Part shown: in pieces, positions 26,439 through 33,923 of the stretch
Numbering within the stretch: position 1 is the stretch's first letter
Layout of the letters: every line of letters starts with the position of its first letter
Assembly: GCA_035505655.1 (NCBI GenBank)
Contig: DATJQP010000084.1
Span: forward strand, 1 to 64,000
From: JAGVPT01 sp035505655
GTDB lineage: Bacteria > Bacteroidota > Ignavibacteria > UBA10030 > UBA8401
DNA length: 64,000 nucleotides
Reading direction: 5' to 3'
The notes under the pieces: generated by a model
What the model was told of the DNA's origin: nothing
The model's input: only the letters and a program-made list of their open reading frames with translations
Databases searched by the model: none
Made by a program: the position numbers and the translations under genes

Positions 26439-28421
26439 ATGAACGAGACCAACGGGAATGAACCGATCCGAATCCTTCATCTGGAAGATGACCCACTCGA
26501 TGCGCGGCTCGTCGCCGAGACCATTTCGGCGGAGGGAATACCTTCGATGATAAAGGTCGTGGTCAACCGAAGGGACTTCGAAGTCGCAATGAAGGACAGT
26601 TCGTTCGATCTGATCATTTCGGATTTCTCCCTGCCCGGGTACTCGGGAACCCAGGCGCTTAAGCTCGCCGCGGCCCAGGTGCCTGAGACGCCCTTCATTG
26701 TCGTCTCCGGGACCATCGGGGAGGAGCCGGCGATACAGAGTATGCTCGACGGAGCCACGGACTACGTCTTGAAGTCACGGCTGTACCGCCTTGCGCCGGC
26801 GGTAAAGCGCGCCCTGAAGGAGGCCGATGAGCGACGCAAACGCAAGGAGGCCGAGGAGGAATTACGGGAATCCCGCCAGAGCTACCAGGAGATGGTCGAG
26901 AGCATCAACGAGATCATCTTTTCCACGGATCTGTCAGGAGTCATTTCCTACATCAGCCCCGTCATAGAAGCGACCGGCGGGTATACTTCGGCAGACCTCA
27001 TCGGACATCGGTTTGACGATTTTGTTCCCCCCGAAGAGCGCGACTCCCTCCGGGAGGTTTTCGAGGCGGTGAAATCCGGAGAGCCGGTAAAATACGATTT
27101 CAAGGTCCGGAGGAAAAACGGCGAATTGCTTTGGGTGCGGGCTTCGTGCCGCCTTCACCTCCGCGCCGGATCCCCGGTCGGCATCAGCGGGGTGCTCGAG
27201 GATCTTACCCAGAGACGCGAGCTTGAGCGCGAACTCCTCCACGCCCAGAAAATGGAAAGCATTGGCACTCTTGCCTCGGGGATCGCCCATGACTTCAACA
27301 ACCTCCTCGGTATTGTCCTTGGGTACGCCACGTTGCTGGAACGGGATTTTGGCACTTCGCAAAAGGCTGCGGAGGAGATCGGGGCAATCATAAAAGCGGT
27401 GCGTCGGGGGGCCGGTCTTGTCCGACAAATCCTCACCTTCGCGCGGAAGACCGACGCGCTGTTCGGACCGCTCGACGTCAACGCCTCGGTCCAGGAGGTG
27501 GAAAAGCTTCTCGTCGAGACCTTTCCGAAGTCGATCGAGTTCACCGCTTCGTTGCACGATGGTTTGCCCCCCATCCACGGCGACGCAACCCAGGTCAACC
27601 AGGTACTTATCAACCTCTGTGTCAACGCCCGGGATGCGATGGCGGGGGGAGGACGGCTGACGATCCTCAGCGACATTGCGCGCGGATCGGAACTCGCCAA
27701 TGTTTCGCCCGGCTCGACGCACGACGAATTTGTCCGGGTGAGGGTGACCGACACCGGTACCGGAATGGATGAGGCGACCGTCGCTCATATCTTTGACCCG
27801 TTCTTCACGACGAAGGAACATGGCAAGGGAACCGGCCTCGGCCTCTCCGTCGTCTACGGGGTCATGAAAGAGCATCATGGGTTCGTCAGCGTCCAGTCCG
27901 AAAAAGGAAGCGGAACGACATTCCAGCTTCTCTTTCCAGTCCTTGCCAAAACGGCGTCCCGGACACAGGAAACGAGTTCCGAGGCCGAAGGTCCGACCGG
28001 TGGCACGGAGACGATCCTCATCATTGAGGATGAGGATCCGTTGGCGGAGTACCTCTGCGATGTGCTCGAAAATGCCGGATACAGGGTGCTCACGGCCGGC
28101 GACGGACTCCAGGGGCTTGAGCTTTACCGGAACTACCGGGACGAGATCGACCTCGTCCTTTCGGACCTTGGCCTTCCGAAAGTCGAAGGGGACACCCTCT
28201 TCAGAGAGATGAAGAAATCCAACCTTATGGCGCCGGTCATCATCGCGACCGGGTTCATCGAGGCGGAGAAGAGGAAGGATCTCCTGGGGGAAGGTATCGC
28301 CGACATCGTCCAGAAACCCTACTCTCCCTCCGAAATCTTGAGGGCAATCCGCCGCGCTCTTGACGACGCGCGAAAAATCGCTCCGTCACGCCGCCCGGGG
28401 GAATCATCACGCGGGCTTTAG
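26439..28421 (+). CDS. Hybrid histidine kinase with receiver domains at both ends (REC-PAS-HisKA-HATPase-REC)
   Basis: 660 residues. REC1 (1-125) has phosphoacceptor Asp62 in LIISDFSLPGYSG. A PAS domain follows at about 150-260 (SINEIIFSTDLSGVISYISP). The phosphoacceptor helix is TLASGIAHDFNNLLGI with His284. The HATPase has LCVNARDAM, DTGTGMD and GTGLGLSVVYGV. REC2 (about 528-650) carries Asp576 in LVLSDLGLPKVEG. The kinase core is closely related to that of the minus-strand hybrid kinase at 19388. It is 30 bases after the single-domain receiver with an AAAGGGG Shine-Dalgarno, so the three genes from 23056 form an operon and probably a phosphorelay. The stop codon sits in the loop of a small hairpin (28413-28427). 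Confidence 0.92.
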   Translation: MNETNGNEPIRILHLEDDPLDARLVAETISAEGIPSMIKVVVNRRDFEVAMKDSSFDLIISDFSLPGYSGTQALKLAAAQVPETPFIVVSGTIGEEPAIQSMLDGATDYVLKSRLYRLAPAVKRALKEADERRKRKEAEEELRESRQSYQEMVESINEIIFSTDLSGVISYISPVIEATGGYTSADLIGHRFDDFVPPEERDSLREVFEAVKSGEPVKYDFKVRRKNGELLWVRASCRLHLRAGSPVGISGVLEDLTQRRELERELLHAQKMESIGTLASGIAHDFNNLLGIVLGYATLLERDFGTSQKAAEEIGAIIKAVRRGAGLVRQILTFARKTDALFGPLDVNASVQEVEKLLVETFPKSIEFTASLHDGLPPIHGDATQVNQVLINLCVNARDAMAGGGRLTILSDIARGSELANVSPGSTHDEFVRVRVTDTGTGMDEATVAHIFDPFFTTKEHGKGTGLGLSVVYGVMKEHHGFVSVQSEKGSGTTFQLLFPVLAKTASRTQETSSEAEGPTGGTETILIIEDEDPLAEYLCDVLENAGYRVLTAGDGLQGLELYRNYRDEIDLVLSDLGLPKVEGDTLFREMKKSNLMAPVIIATGFIEAEKRKDLLGEGIADIVQKPYSPSEILRAIRRALDDARKIAPSRRPGESSRGL

Positions 28422-28453
28422 AAGCCCACGCGGGGCGTCTATCTTCACCGAAT

Positions 28454-29374
28454 GTGAAGAATTTCCGATGCGCCCCTTCACACCCACCGAACTGCCGGGA
28501 GGCGACGCTGTTCAGGAGCGCGAAAGCTGTAATGTCGGCGATGCTGTTGTCTTTTGTTCTTCCGACCTTCGGAGTGGCACAGCCTCGGGCGGCGAACGAT
28601 ACTACCCGTCCCAGCGTTCCACGTCTTGCTCTGCTCGGCTCGGGGGTGATTGCGGGAGGGATCGCCGTCCACTTTGCCCGTTACGTGCCTCTCTGGAACG
28701 ACCATCTGACATCCTTCCATTTCCACGAAGATTTTTCCTACGCCCTTAACCAGGACAAACTGCTCCACGCGTTCGGAGGCATGGCAGGTACGCGTCTCTC
28801 GTCGTCGCTCTACCGATGGGCGGGGTATGATGATGACGAGGCCTTATGGTTAGGCGCCGCGACGTCGTTCGGCTTCCTCACCTTCATGAAGATCGAAGAC
28901 GGCCACATCGACTATCTGGGCTTCGACCGGGTTGATGAGGCGGCGAACCTGGTCGGGGTCTTTTATCCCGTTGCTCAACACTATGTTCCGATTCTCGTGA
29001 GCATCACACCGAAGGCGTCCTATTCTCCATCCTCCAACGATGTATCGGCCGCCAATCAGACTGTGCCACGATTCCTTGAAGATCATCAAGGCCAACACTT
29101 CTGGCTTGGCTTCACTCTCCACGACCTTGTTCCGGCGGAGGCGAAGCGCTATATTCCTCCGATTGTCGGAATTGCAGTCGGACGCGCCGTGAGCGATCTC
29201 GACGGACCGCATCCATATCATGAAGTCATCCTCGCGCTTGACCTCGATCTGCGCAAGATGCCCGGCGATTCACCATTCCTTAGAACCTTGTGGGAGGTGC
29301 TCAATTACATTCACCTCCCGATGCCCGCAGTGCGGATCAGTCCGTCGGTGGTCTGGTACGGGATCTACTTCTAA
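28454..29374 (+). CDS. DUF2279-like predicted membrane/periplasmic protein
   Basis: 306 residues from a GTG at 28454. An internal ATG at 28532 (MSAMLLSFVLPTFGVAQ) would give a compact signal peptide and may be the true start. After the signal sequence comes a hydrophobic stretch (LALLGSGVIAGGIAVHFARY), then a short segment with the motif DKLLHAFGGM, typical of DUF2279/YfiM-like proteins, and further hydrophobic segments (EALWLGAATSFGFLTFMKI). The rest is soluble with beta character and an aromatic C-terminus. The function of the family is not known. It sits between two kinase genes on the same strand, 42 bases before the next gene. Confidence 0.6.
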   Translation: MKNFRCAPSHPPNCREATLFRSAKAVMSAMLLSFVLPTFGVAQPRAANDTTRPSVPRLALLGSGVIAGGIAVHFARYVPLWNDHLTSFHFHEDFSYALNQDKLLHAFGGMAGTRLSSSLYRWAGYDDDEALWLGAATSFGFLTFMKIEDGHIDYLGFDRVDEAANLVGVFYPVAQHYVPILVSITPKASYSPSSNDVSAANQTVPRFLEDHQGQHFWLGFTLHDLVPAEAKRYIPPIVGIAVGRAVSDLDGPHPYHEVILALDLDLRKMPGDSPFLRTLWEVLNYIHLPMPAVRISPSVVWYGIYF

Positions 29375-29416
29375 GGAGATCCTCTTCACGTTCCGCTTTC
29401 CAAAAGGAGGCCACGC

Positions 29417-30556
29417 ATGAGCCGTGTCTTCGTGATAGACGATGAGGATGACCTGCGGGGGATGATTGTCCAGATTCTCCGGTCGGCCCGGTATGAGGTT
29501 GACGAGGCCCGGGACGGTGCCGAAGCCCTCGAGCGCCTTTCCAACTCTTCGCCCGACCTCGTCCTCTGCGATATCCAGATGCCGAGGCTCGACGGCTTCG
29601 GGCTTCTGAAAGAGCTGAGAAAGTCCGAACAGACTTCCGACATCCCCTTCATCTTTATCACGGGGCAGACCGACCGCGCGTCGCAGCGGGAAGCGATGAT
29701 GCTCGGTGCGGACGACTTCATCACGAAGCCGTTCCTGGCGGACGAACTGATCAGCGCTGTCGACCTCCGCCTGAAAAAGCATTCGCAAATGGAGGAGAAG
29801 ATCCAGCGGCGCCTCGATGAGTTCCGCAAAAGCATCGATCTCTCGCTCCCGCACGAATTCCGTACGCCTTTGACAGGAATCCTCGGCTTCGCCGATATGC
29901 TGAAAAGCACCGACGGCCTCACCCTCCAGGAGGCTGTTTACATCGGTGCCCGCATCCACAAGTCAGCGCTGCGGCTCCACAGAATTGTCGAGAGGATGCT
30001 CCTCTTCACCGAGCTGGAGTCGTCCATGGCGAGCCCGCAACGGATGGAGTCTCTCCGGGCCTCTTCCACCGCCGTAGGACTCGCCGTCAGCCAGATCGCT
30101 GAGGCGAAGGGACGAGAGGCTCAACGAAGGGAGGATATCCTCCTCTCTCTGGCCGATGCGCGGGTTGCGGTCCTTGAATCCCACCTCATGGCGGCGTTCG
30201 AAGAGTTGTTGAGCAACGCGTTGAAGTTCTCAGATCAAGGGACGCCGGTGAAAGTGTCGGTTGTGGAATCTGACGGGTGGGTCGAGGTTTCAGTCCAGGA
30301 CAGCGGCAAAGGAATGACCCCGGAGCAAATCCAAGCTGTCGGCGCGTTCGTGCAGTTCGACCGCCGCCAGAATGAACAGCAGGGTATCGGGCTGGGCCTC
30401 GGGATCGTGGAGAAAATGTGCAGGCTTTACGGAGGCTCGCTGCGGATTGAACCCGGTATTCCCAAAGGGACCACCGTTACGATGCGGCTTCCGGTGGCGG
30501 ATTCGGGAGCCGGAACTGCGGACTTTTCTTCTCCCACCTCATTTTTGATGCGGTAG
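29417..30556 (+). CDS. Response regulator-histidine kinase fusion (REC-HisKA-HATPase)
   Basis: 379 residues with an AAAGGAGG Shine-Dalgarno six bases before the ATG. The receiver (1-122) carries phosphoacceptor Asp52 in LVLCDIQMPRLDG and Lys104. It is followed directly by a kinase core with LPHEFRTPLTGIL (His146), a long DHp linker and a HATPase with LLSNALKFSDQG, DSGKGM and GIGLGLGIVEKM. No PAS or membrane domain is present. Proteins of this order are usually intermediates: the receiver takes phosphate from an upstream kinase and tunes the attached kinase. It ends the signalling block that starts at 19388. Its downstream target is not evident. Confidence 0.92.
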   Translation: MSRVFVIDDEDDLRGMIVQILRSARYEVDEARDGAEALERLSNSSPDLVLCDIQMPRLDGFGLLKELRKSEQTSDIPFIFITGQTDRASQREAMMLGADDFITKPFLADELISAVDLRLKKHSQMEEKIQRRLDEFRKSIDLSLPHEFRTPLTGILGFADMLKSTDGLTLQEAVYIGARIHKSALRLHRIVERMLLFTELESSMASPQRMESLRASSTAVGLAVSQIAEAKGREAQRREDILLSLADARVAVLESHLMAAFEELLSNALKFSDQGTPVKVSVVESDGWVEVSVQDSGKGMTPEQIQAVGAFVQFDRRQNEQQGIGLGLGIVEKMCRLYGGSLRIEPGIPKGTTVTMRLPVADSGAGTADFSSPTSFLMR

Positions 30557-30664
30557 GTCCCGGCAATCAACTCTCAGCCTCGGCCTCCCGCCTCCTGCCT
30601 CCCCTCACTTTCAACACCGTCCAGCGACATTGATCTTTGATTCGGTTTTGACTAGCTTACTCCC

Positions 30665-30765
30665 GGCGATGGAGTTCGCCATAAGTGTCCCGGTGATTGT
30701 CGCAACATTGGGAATGATGACTCCTATTATCAGTGCCTCGGCAACGGTGATAGGAGTCTTTTTTT
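30665..30765 (+). ncRNA. Fluoride riboswitch (crcB RNA motif)
   Basis: The conserved 5' half GGCGATGGAGTTCGCCATAA (30665-30684) is a diagnostic block of the fluoride-sensing crcB motif. The second conserved block AATGATGACTCCTA (30713-30726) follows after a variable stem region. The 3' part of the aptamer overlaps one arm of a terminator, so fluoride binding should prevent termination and allow transcription of the crcB gene 22 bases downstream. The downstream genes are the expected ones, which makes the call very secure. Confidence 0.95.
30719..30765 (+). terminator. Intrinsic terminator, expression platform of the fluoride riboswitch
   Basis: The arm GACTCCTA (30719-30726) pairs with TAGGAGTC (30751-30758), with part of the adjacent bases extending the stem, and is followed directly by seven T residues (30759-30765). 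The 5' arm is part of the conserved aptamer sequence, so terminator and ligand-bound aptamer are mutually exclusive. This is the usual ON-switch layout for fluoride riboswitches. Confidence 0.9.
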
Positions 30766-30787
30766 GCTCACAACATCCGGATTTGAG

Positions 30788-31159
30788 ATGAATTATTTGC
30801 TCGTTTTCGTGGGCGGCGGGATCGGTGCCATGGGCCGTTACTATCTCTCCGGCGCCGTTTATCGGTGGCTCCCATCGGATTTCCCGTACGGAAACCTCGT
30901 CGTGAACATCCTCGGTTGTTTTGCAATCGGAATTCTCATGACGGCGATGGAGGAGCGTTTTCTTGTCACTCCCGGCCTGCGCCTCTTCCTCACCATCGGC
31001 ATCCTCGGCGGCTTCACAACATTTTCATCCTTCAGCTTTGAGACCATTTCACTCTTTCAGAACGGCGAAATACTTTTTGGGTCAATGAATGCAGCAGCCT
31101 CGCTCGTCGGATGTCTGCTGGCAACCGTTCTTGGCATTGTGATCGGAAAACTTTTCTAG
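30788..31159 (+). CDS. crcB: Fluoride ion transporter CrcB/Fluc
   Basis: 123 residues from the ATG at 30788; an upstream in-frame TTG at 30764 lies in the terminator tail and is rejected. There are four membrane helices. The family motifs are visible: GGGIGAMGRYYLS at the N-terminus, NLVVNILGCFAIG in helix 2 (the pore-lining Asn), and GILGGFTTFSSFSFE at helix 3, containing the Phe-box and the helix break that coordinates the central sodium ion. Fluc proteins work as dual-topology dimers that let fluoride leave the cytoplasm. The gene is controlled by the fluoride riboswitch directly upstream and is followed by a DUF190 gene, a common partner. Confidence 0.95.
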   Translation: MNYLLVFVGGGIGAMGRYYLSGAVYRWLPSDFPYGNLVVNILGCFAIGILMTAMEERFLVTPGLRLFLTIGILGGFTTFSSFSFETISLFQNGEILFGSMNAAASLVGCLLATVLGIVIGKLF

Positions 31160-31176
31160 CCCGAAAGGCCAATCGT

Positions 31177-31527
31177 ATGAGACTCTTTGGCGATGGGAAA
31201 CTTCTGCGAATCTTCATCGGTGAACAGGACAAGTATCATCACCGGCCCCTTTATGAGGCTCTCGTCCACGCCGCGAAAGAAAAGGGGATGGCGGGAACGA
31301 CCGTCCTGAGAGGTGTGATGGGGTTCGGGGCGGACAGTCACGCGATTCACACGGCTAAAATTCTCAGGCTTTCAGAGGATCTTCCCGTCGTCATCGAGAT
31401 CGTCGATACCGAGGAAAAGATAAGGGAATTCCTTCCGCAGGTGGAAGAGATGATCGAGACCTCGGGGTGCGGAGCAATGATAACCCTTGAGAAGGCGGAG
31501 ATCCTGCGGTACAGCCACGGAAAATGA
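31177..31527 (+). CDS. DUF190 family protein associated with crcB
   Basis: 116 residues from the ATG at 31177, 17 bases after the crcB stop; an upstream extension of the frame overlaps crcB and is not used. The sequence has the DUF190 pattern: LRIFIGEQDKYHHRPLYEAL, then the loop TVLRGVMGFGADSHAIHTAK, then PVVIEIVDTEEKIREFLP. The fold is ferredoxin-like/PII-like and such proteins are small, cytosolic and probably oligomeric. DUF190 genes commonly follow crcB and are read from the same riboswitch-controlled transcript. A regulatory or accessory role in fluoride resistance is likely but not proven. Confidence 0.9.
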   Translation: MRLFGDGKLLRIFIGEQDKYHHRPLYEALVHAAKEKGMAGTTVLRGVMGFGADSHAIHTAKILRLSEDLPVVIEIVDTEEKIREFLPQVEEMIETSGCGAMITLEKAEILRYSHGK

Positions 31528-31965
31528 CGGCGAACCGATGGGACTGAAGCTCTCCGTGAAATTCCGGCGACGCTCGGGCGTGACATATGCGGTCGAGTGA
31601 AAAGAGAGCCATCGACGCCCGAATCACTCACATCTGGTCGATGCTCGTCGACAGCTCACCGGGGGGAGTTGAGGGAAGCTGGGGTTCACCTCCGCCGACG
31701 ATCGCATCCTCGTTGAGAGCCGTCCTGACAAGATGCTGAAAATCATTGAGAGGATGGAACTGGGATGGAAGGCGATGATCCCTGTACGATTCTCGCCGCT
31801 TGCGAAATGGTTACCAGGTATCCAAGCGCATTATTCCATTTCGTTGGGACGCCCCCTCCTCGTTCCCTCAGAAATCAGATGCGGCGATATTGCCTCGCCA
31901 GCCCGCCTATTTCATTCCTTTTAAATCATCCGTCATACTTCCTGAAAAAGGAATCTTCAAACCAA
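31528..31965. other. Intergenic region between fluoride genes and hipBST operators
   Basis: 438 bases without a convincing ORF or RNA. The first 200 bases keep the composition of coding sequence but are frame-broken, and might be a decayed gene remnant that I cannot identify. The last 100 bases become AT-rich and lead into the operator array of the hipBST operon. Confidence 0.4.
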
Positions 31966-31985
31966 TTATACCCAAAAGGGTATAA
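31966..31985. promoter_or_regulatory. hipBST operator 1 (distal palindrome)
   Basis: TTATACCC-AAAA-GGGTATAA is a perfect 20-base palindrome. It is the farthest of three copies from hipB and is centred 80 bp upstream of the third. The type resembles HipB operators of enterobacteria (TATCC-N8-GGATA) in plan but with a TATACC half-site. Confidence 0.8.
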
Positions 31986-32005
31986 AGATCGTGTTTGATG
32001 TTCTA

Positions 32006-32025
32006 TTATACCTTATTAGGTATAA
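32006..32025. promoter_or_regulatory. hipBST operator 2 (middle palindrome)
   Basis: TTATACCT-TATT-AGGTATAA has perfect 8-base arms. It begins exactly 40 bp after operator 1 and 40 bp before operator 3. The core differs from the other two, but the TTATACC/GGTATAA arms are identical. Confidence 0.8.
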
Positions 32026-32039
32026 TTGTGCTATGATTC

Positions 32040-32068
32040 TTGACATTATACCCAAAAAGGTATAAACT
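32040..32068 (+). promoter_or_regulatory. Candidate hipBST promoter overlapping operator 3
   Basis: TTGACA at 32040-32045 is followed by TAAACT at 32063-32068 after 17 bases, or TATAAA at 32061-32066 after 15. Operator 3 occupies the spacer. A repressor bound there would block RNA polymerase, which fits autoregulation. The box assignment follows the general sigma-70 consensus. FCB-group primary sigma factors often use different boxes, so this is tentative. Confidence 0.4.
32046..32065. promoter_or_regulatory. hipBST operator 3 (proximal palindrome)
   Basis: TTATACCC-AAAA-AGGTATAA shares 19 of 20 bases with operator 1. Its last base is 21 bases before the hipB start codon at 32087, and it overlaps the candidate promoter. 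With operators 1 and 2 it forms an array with an exact 40-bp period, close to four helical turns, so repressor dimers would sit on one face of the DNA. Confidence 0.8.
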
Positions 32069-32086
32069 GTAATGGAGGAGGTTAAG

Positions 32087-32299
32087 ATGAAAACTGGAGA
32101 GTTTGTAAAAACACGTCGAAAGGCGCTCAGGCTGAGTCAGCCGGAGTTGGCCAAGCGTGCCGGAGTTGGTCTGAGGCTTGTCCGCGACATCGAGCAGGGG
32201 AAAAGGAGCCTGCAAATGGCAAAGGTGAATTTGGTACTCTCCCTTTTCAACCATGAGCTGGGTCCGGTCAAGACAGAACCGGAGAGCAGACATGAGTAG
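32087..32299 (+). CDS. hipB: HipB-type XRE antitoxin/repressor of tripartite HipBST module
   Basis: 70 residues from the ATG at 32087, which follows a strong GGAGGAGG (32074-32081); an in-frame ATG at 32072 lies before that Shine-Dalgarno and is unlikely. The protein is an XRE-type helix-turn-helix: LRLSQPELAKRAGVGLRLVR forms helices 2 and 3 and DIEQGKRSLQMAKV the following helix, with a short C-terminal tail. It should bind the three TTATACC palindromes upstream as a dimer and repress the operon, and take part in a complex with the next two proteins. It overlaps the hipS-like gene by eight bases. Confidence 0.9.
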   Translation: MKTGEFVKTRRKALRLSQPELAKRAGVGLRLVRDIEQGKRSLQMAKVNLVLSLFNHELGPVKTEPESRHE

Positions 32300-32624
32300 A
32301 ACCGGACAAGTCTTCTTCATTGATGAGCTCGCGGGCCGGATCGTCGAGGACGATGCAGGGTACCACTTTCGATACGATGAAGCGTACCTCAGAAAGGAAG
32401 GATCCTTGCCGGTGAGTCAGACCCTCCCGTTGAGACGAGAAGAATATTTCTCAAGAACTATGATCCCATTCTTCGACGGGCTGATCCCGGAAGGCTGGCT
32501 TCTCGGGATCGCTCAAAAAAACCGGAAGCTTGATCCCCGGGACCGGATAGGATTGCTTCTGGCTTGCTGCAAGGATTGTATCGGGGCGGTGAGCGTTGCA
32601 CCACACGCCGAGGCGGAAAAGTGA
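32292..32624 (+). CDS. hipS: HipS-like protein: stand-alone HipA N-terminal subdomain
   Basis: 110 residues, starting with the ATG inside the end of hipB (8-base overlap). It matches the N-terminal subdomain 1 of HipA (HipA_N): GYHFRYDEAYL, LPVSQTLPL, then PFFDGLIPEGWLLG, and ends shortly after DCIGAVSV. In HipBST systems of Escherichia coli O127 this domain is a separate protein, HipS, that acts as the antitoxin of HipT while HipB is mainly the DNA-binding part. The gene ends with TGA overlapping the GTG start of the kinase gene, so translation of all three is coupled. The split is natural and in the reported order, so it is not a frameshift of hipA. Confidence 0.88.
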   Translation: MSRTGQVFFIDELAGRIVEDDAGYHFRYDEAYLRKEGSLPVSQTLPLRREEYFSRTMIPFFDGLIPEGWLLGIAQKNRKLDPRDRIGLLLACCKDCIGAVSVAPHAEAEK

Positions 32625-33610
32625 AAACCCTGAAATGCCTCTACTGCTACCAGCCGTTGGAAAATGGCGAGGTAGATTTTCATCCACGCTGCGCCCGAAA
32701 GTTCTTTGGACCCCAGAGCGTTCCGGACATGCCGTACTCGCTCGACGATCTCTACGAGCTTGCGAACCAGGTCATCCGGAAAGGTGTCAGCGTCACCGGA
32801 GTTCAGGCGAAACTCCCGATCGATCTGCCATTCCATAAAAATGCAAGGAAACGGTCCCGCTTCTCGGTCGACGGTCTTTTGGGAAAGTACATCCTGAAGC
32901 CTCCCGTGGAAGAGCAAGAATACCTCCCTGAAAATGAAGACCTCACGATGCATCTTGCCGGAATCTTTGGCCTCCGCATTGTGCCTCACAGCCTTGTCCG
33001 GTTGAAGTCCGGAGAACTTGCGTATCTCACGAGGCGGATCGACAGATCTGACGGGAAGAAATTTCCAATGGAGGATATGTGCCAATTGACCGGTCGGCTC
33101 ACCGAGGAGAAGTACAAAGGGTCGATGGAAGAGATCGGAAAGGTGATCTCAAAATTCTCCGACAACAGCGGATTCGACAAGACCGAACTCTTCTCGGTCG
33201 CAATATTCTCATTCCTCTGCGGCAACGCGGATATGCACTTGAAGAATTTCTCGCTGCTCCGGGGAGAGGATGGACTGACTTCCCTGGCTCCGGCGTATGA
33301 CCTTGTCTCTACGAAATTGGTGTTGCCGAAAGACGATGAGGAGACAGCGCTGACGATTAACGGCAAGAAAACGCGGTTGGGGAAGGACGATTTCTATGAA
33401 TTGGGGATGTCGTTAGGCGTGAGCGAAACTGTGGGAGGGAATATTTACGCCAACTTCTACAGCAAGTTCAGGGAAGCATATTCTTTCGTCCAACAAAGCT
33501 TCCTGTCAGACAGGCTGATCGATTCCTACCAGAAACTTCTGCTCGCCCGCGCCCGGAGGCTCTGGGAATCCCTTCCCGTCCCGAACGTGAAGGGAAGCAG
33601 ATCCGGTTGA
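32621..33610 (+). CDS. hipT: HipT-like serine/threonine kinase toxin
   Basis: 329 residues from a GTG at 32621 (GTGA overlap with hipS). It covers the kinase part of HipA without subdomain 1. An N-terminal zinc-ribbon-like segment carries Cys6-x2-Cys9 and His21-x2-Cys24. The Gly-rich loop with the autophosphorylation motif reads S57-V58-T59-GVQAKL. The ATP-binding Lys is in KYILKPP (Lys93), the catalytic loop is GNADMHLKN (Asp204, Asn209) and the metal-binding Asp227 is in APAYDL. In E. coli HipT the equivalent motif is Ser57-Ile-Ser59, so the second site is Thr here. HipT phosphorylates tryptophanyl-tRNA synthetase and HipA glutamyl-tRNA synthetase; the target here is unknown. Confidence 0.9.
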   Translation: MKTLKCLYCYQPLENGEVDFHPRCARKFFGPQSVPDMPYSLDDLYELANQVIRKGVSVTGVQAKLPIDLPFHKNARKRSRFSVDGLLGKYILKPPVEEQEYLPENEDLTMHLAGIFGLRIVPHSLVRLKSGELAYLTRRIDRSDGKKFPMEDMCQLTGRLTEEKYKGSMEEIGKVISKFSDNSGFDKTELFSVAIFSFLCGNADMHLKNFSLLRGEDGLTSLAPAYDLVSTKLVLPKDDEETALTINGKKTRLGKDDFYELGMSLGVSETVGGNIYANFYSKFREAYSFVQQSFLSDRLIDSYQKLLLARARRLWESLPVPNVKGSRSG

Positions 33611-33923
33611 CTCCATACGGGGAATTTCGCTTCCAGCCCTGATCCCTTCGTGTCATCAAGGCTCACGTCCCCTCGCAGACCTTTCGGCGAGATCCTGATG
33701 ATCTCCTCACCTCAACTTCTCTTCCCTCTTAGCCGACCGCCGCATAAGGCATCTCTTTCTCACGAAGATGGTTGAATATTTTCGGCTCCGACTCGTACTA
33801 TGCAGCCTCGCCCCCCCCGCAGGCCCTGAAATGTTGCGGCCACAAACCATAAGCGAGCCGCTTCGGAAATCTGTATATTGCGATACCTGGAACTAACACC
33901 TACAACACATTGAGGAGAAACTC
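33611..33923. other. Intergenic region downstream of hipT
   Basis: 313 bases with no convincing ORF, hairpin terminator or repeat. The last 30 bases hold the promoter-proximal region and a TGAGGAG Shine-Dalgarno for the SPFH gene, which starts with GTG at 33924. Confidence 0.4.

Noticed and set aside
32292..33610. hipA broken by a frameshift into two ORFs
   Set aside because: The junction is a clean GTGA overlap, the first part ends at the HipS boundary, and the second begins with its own Cys-rich segment. This is the known HipBST layout.
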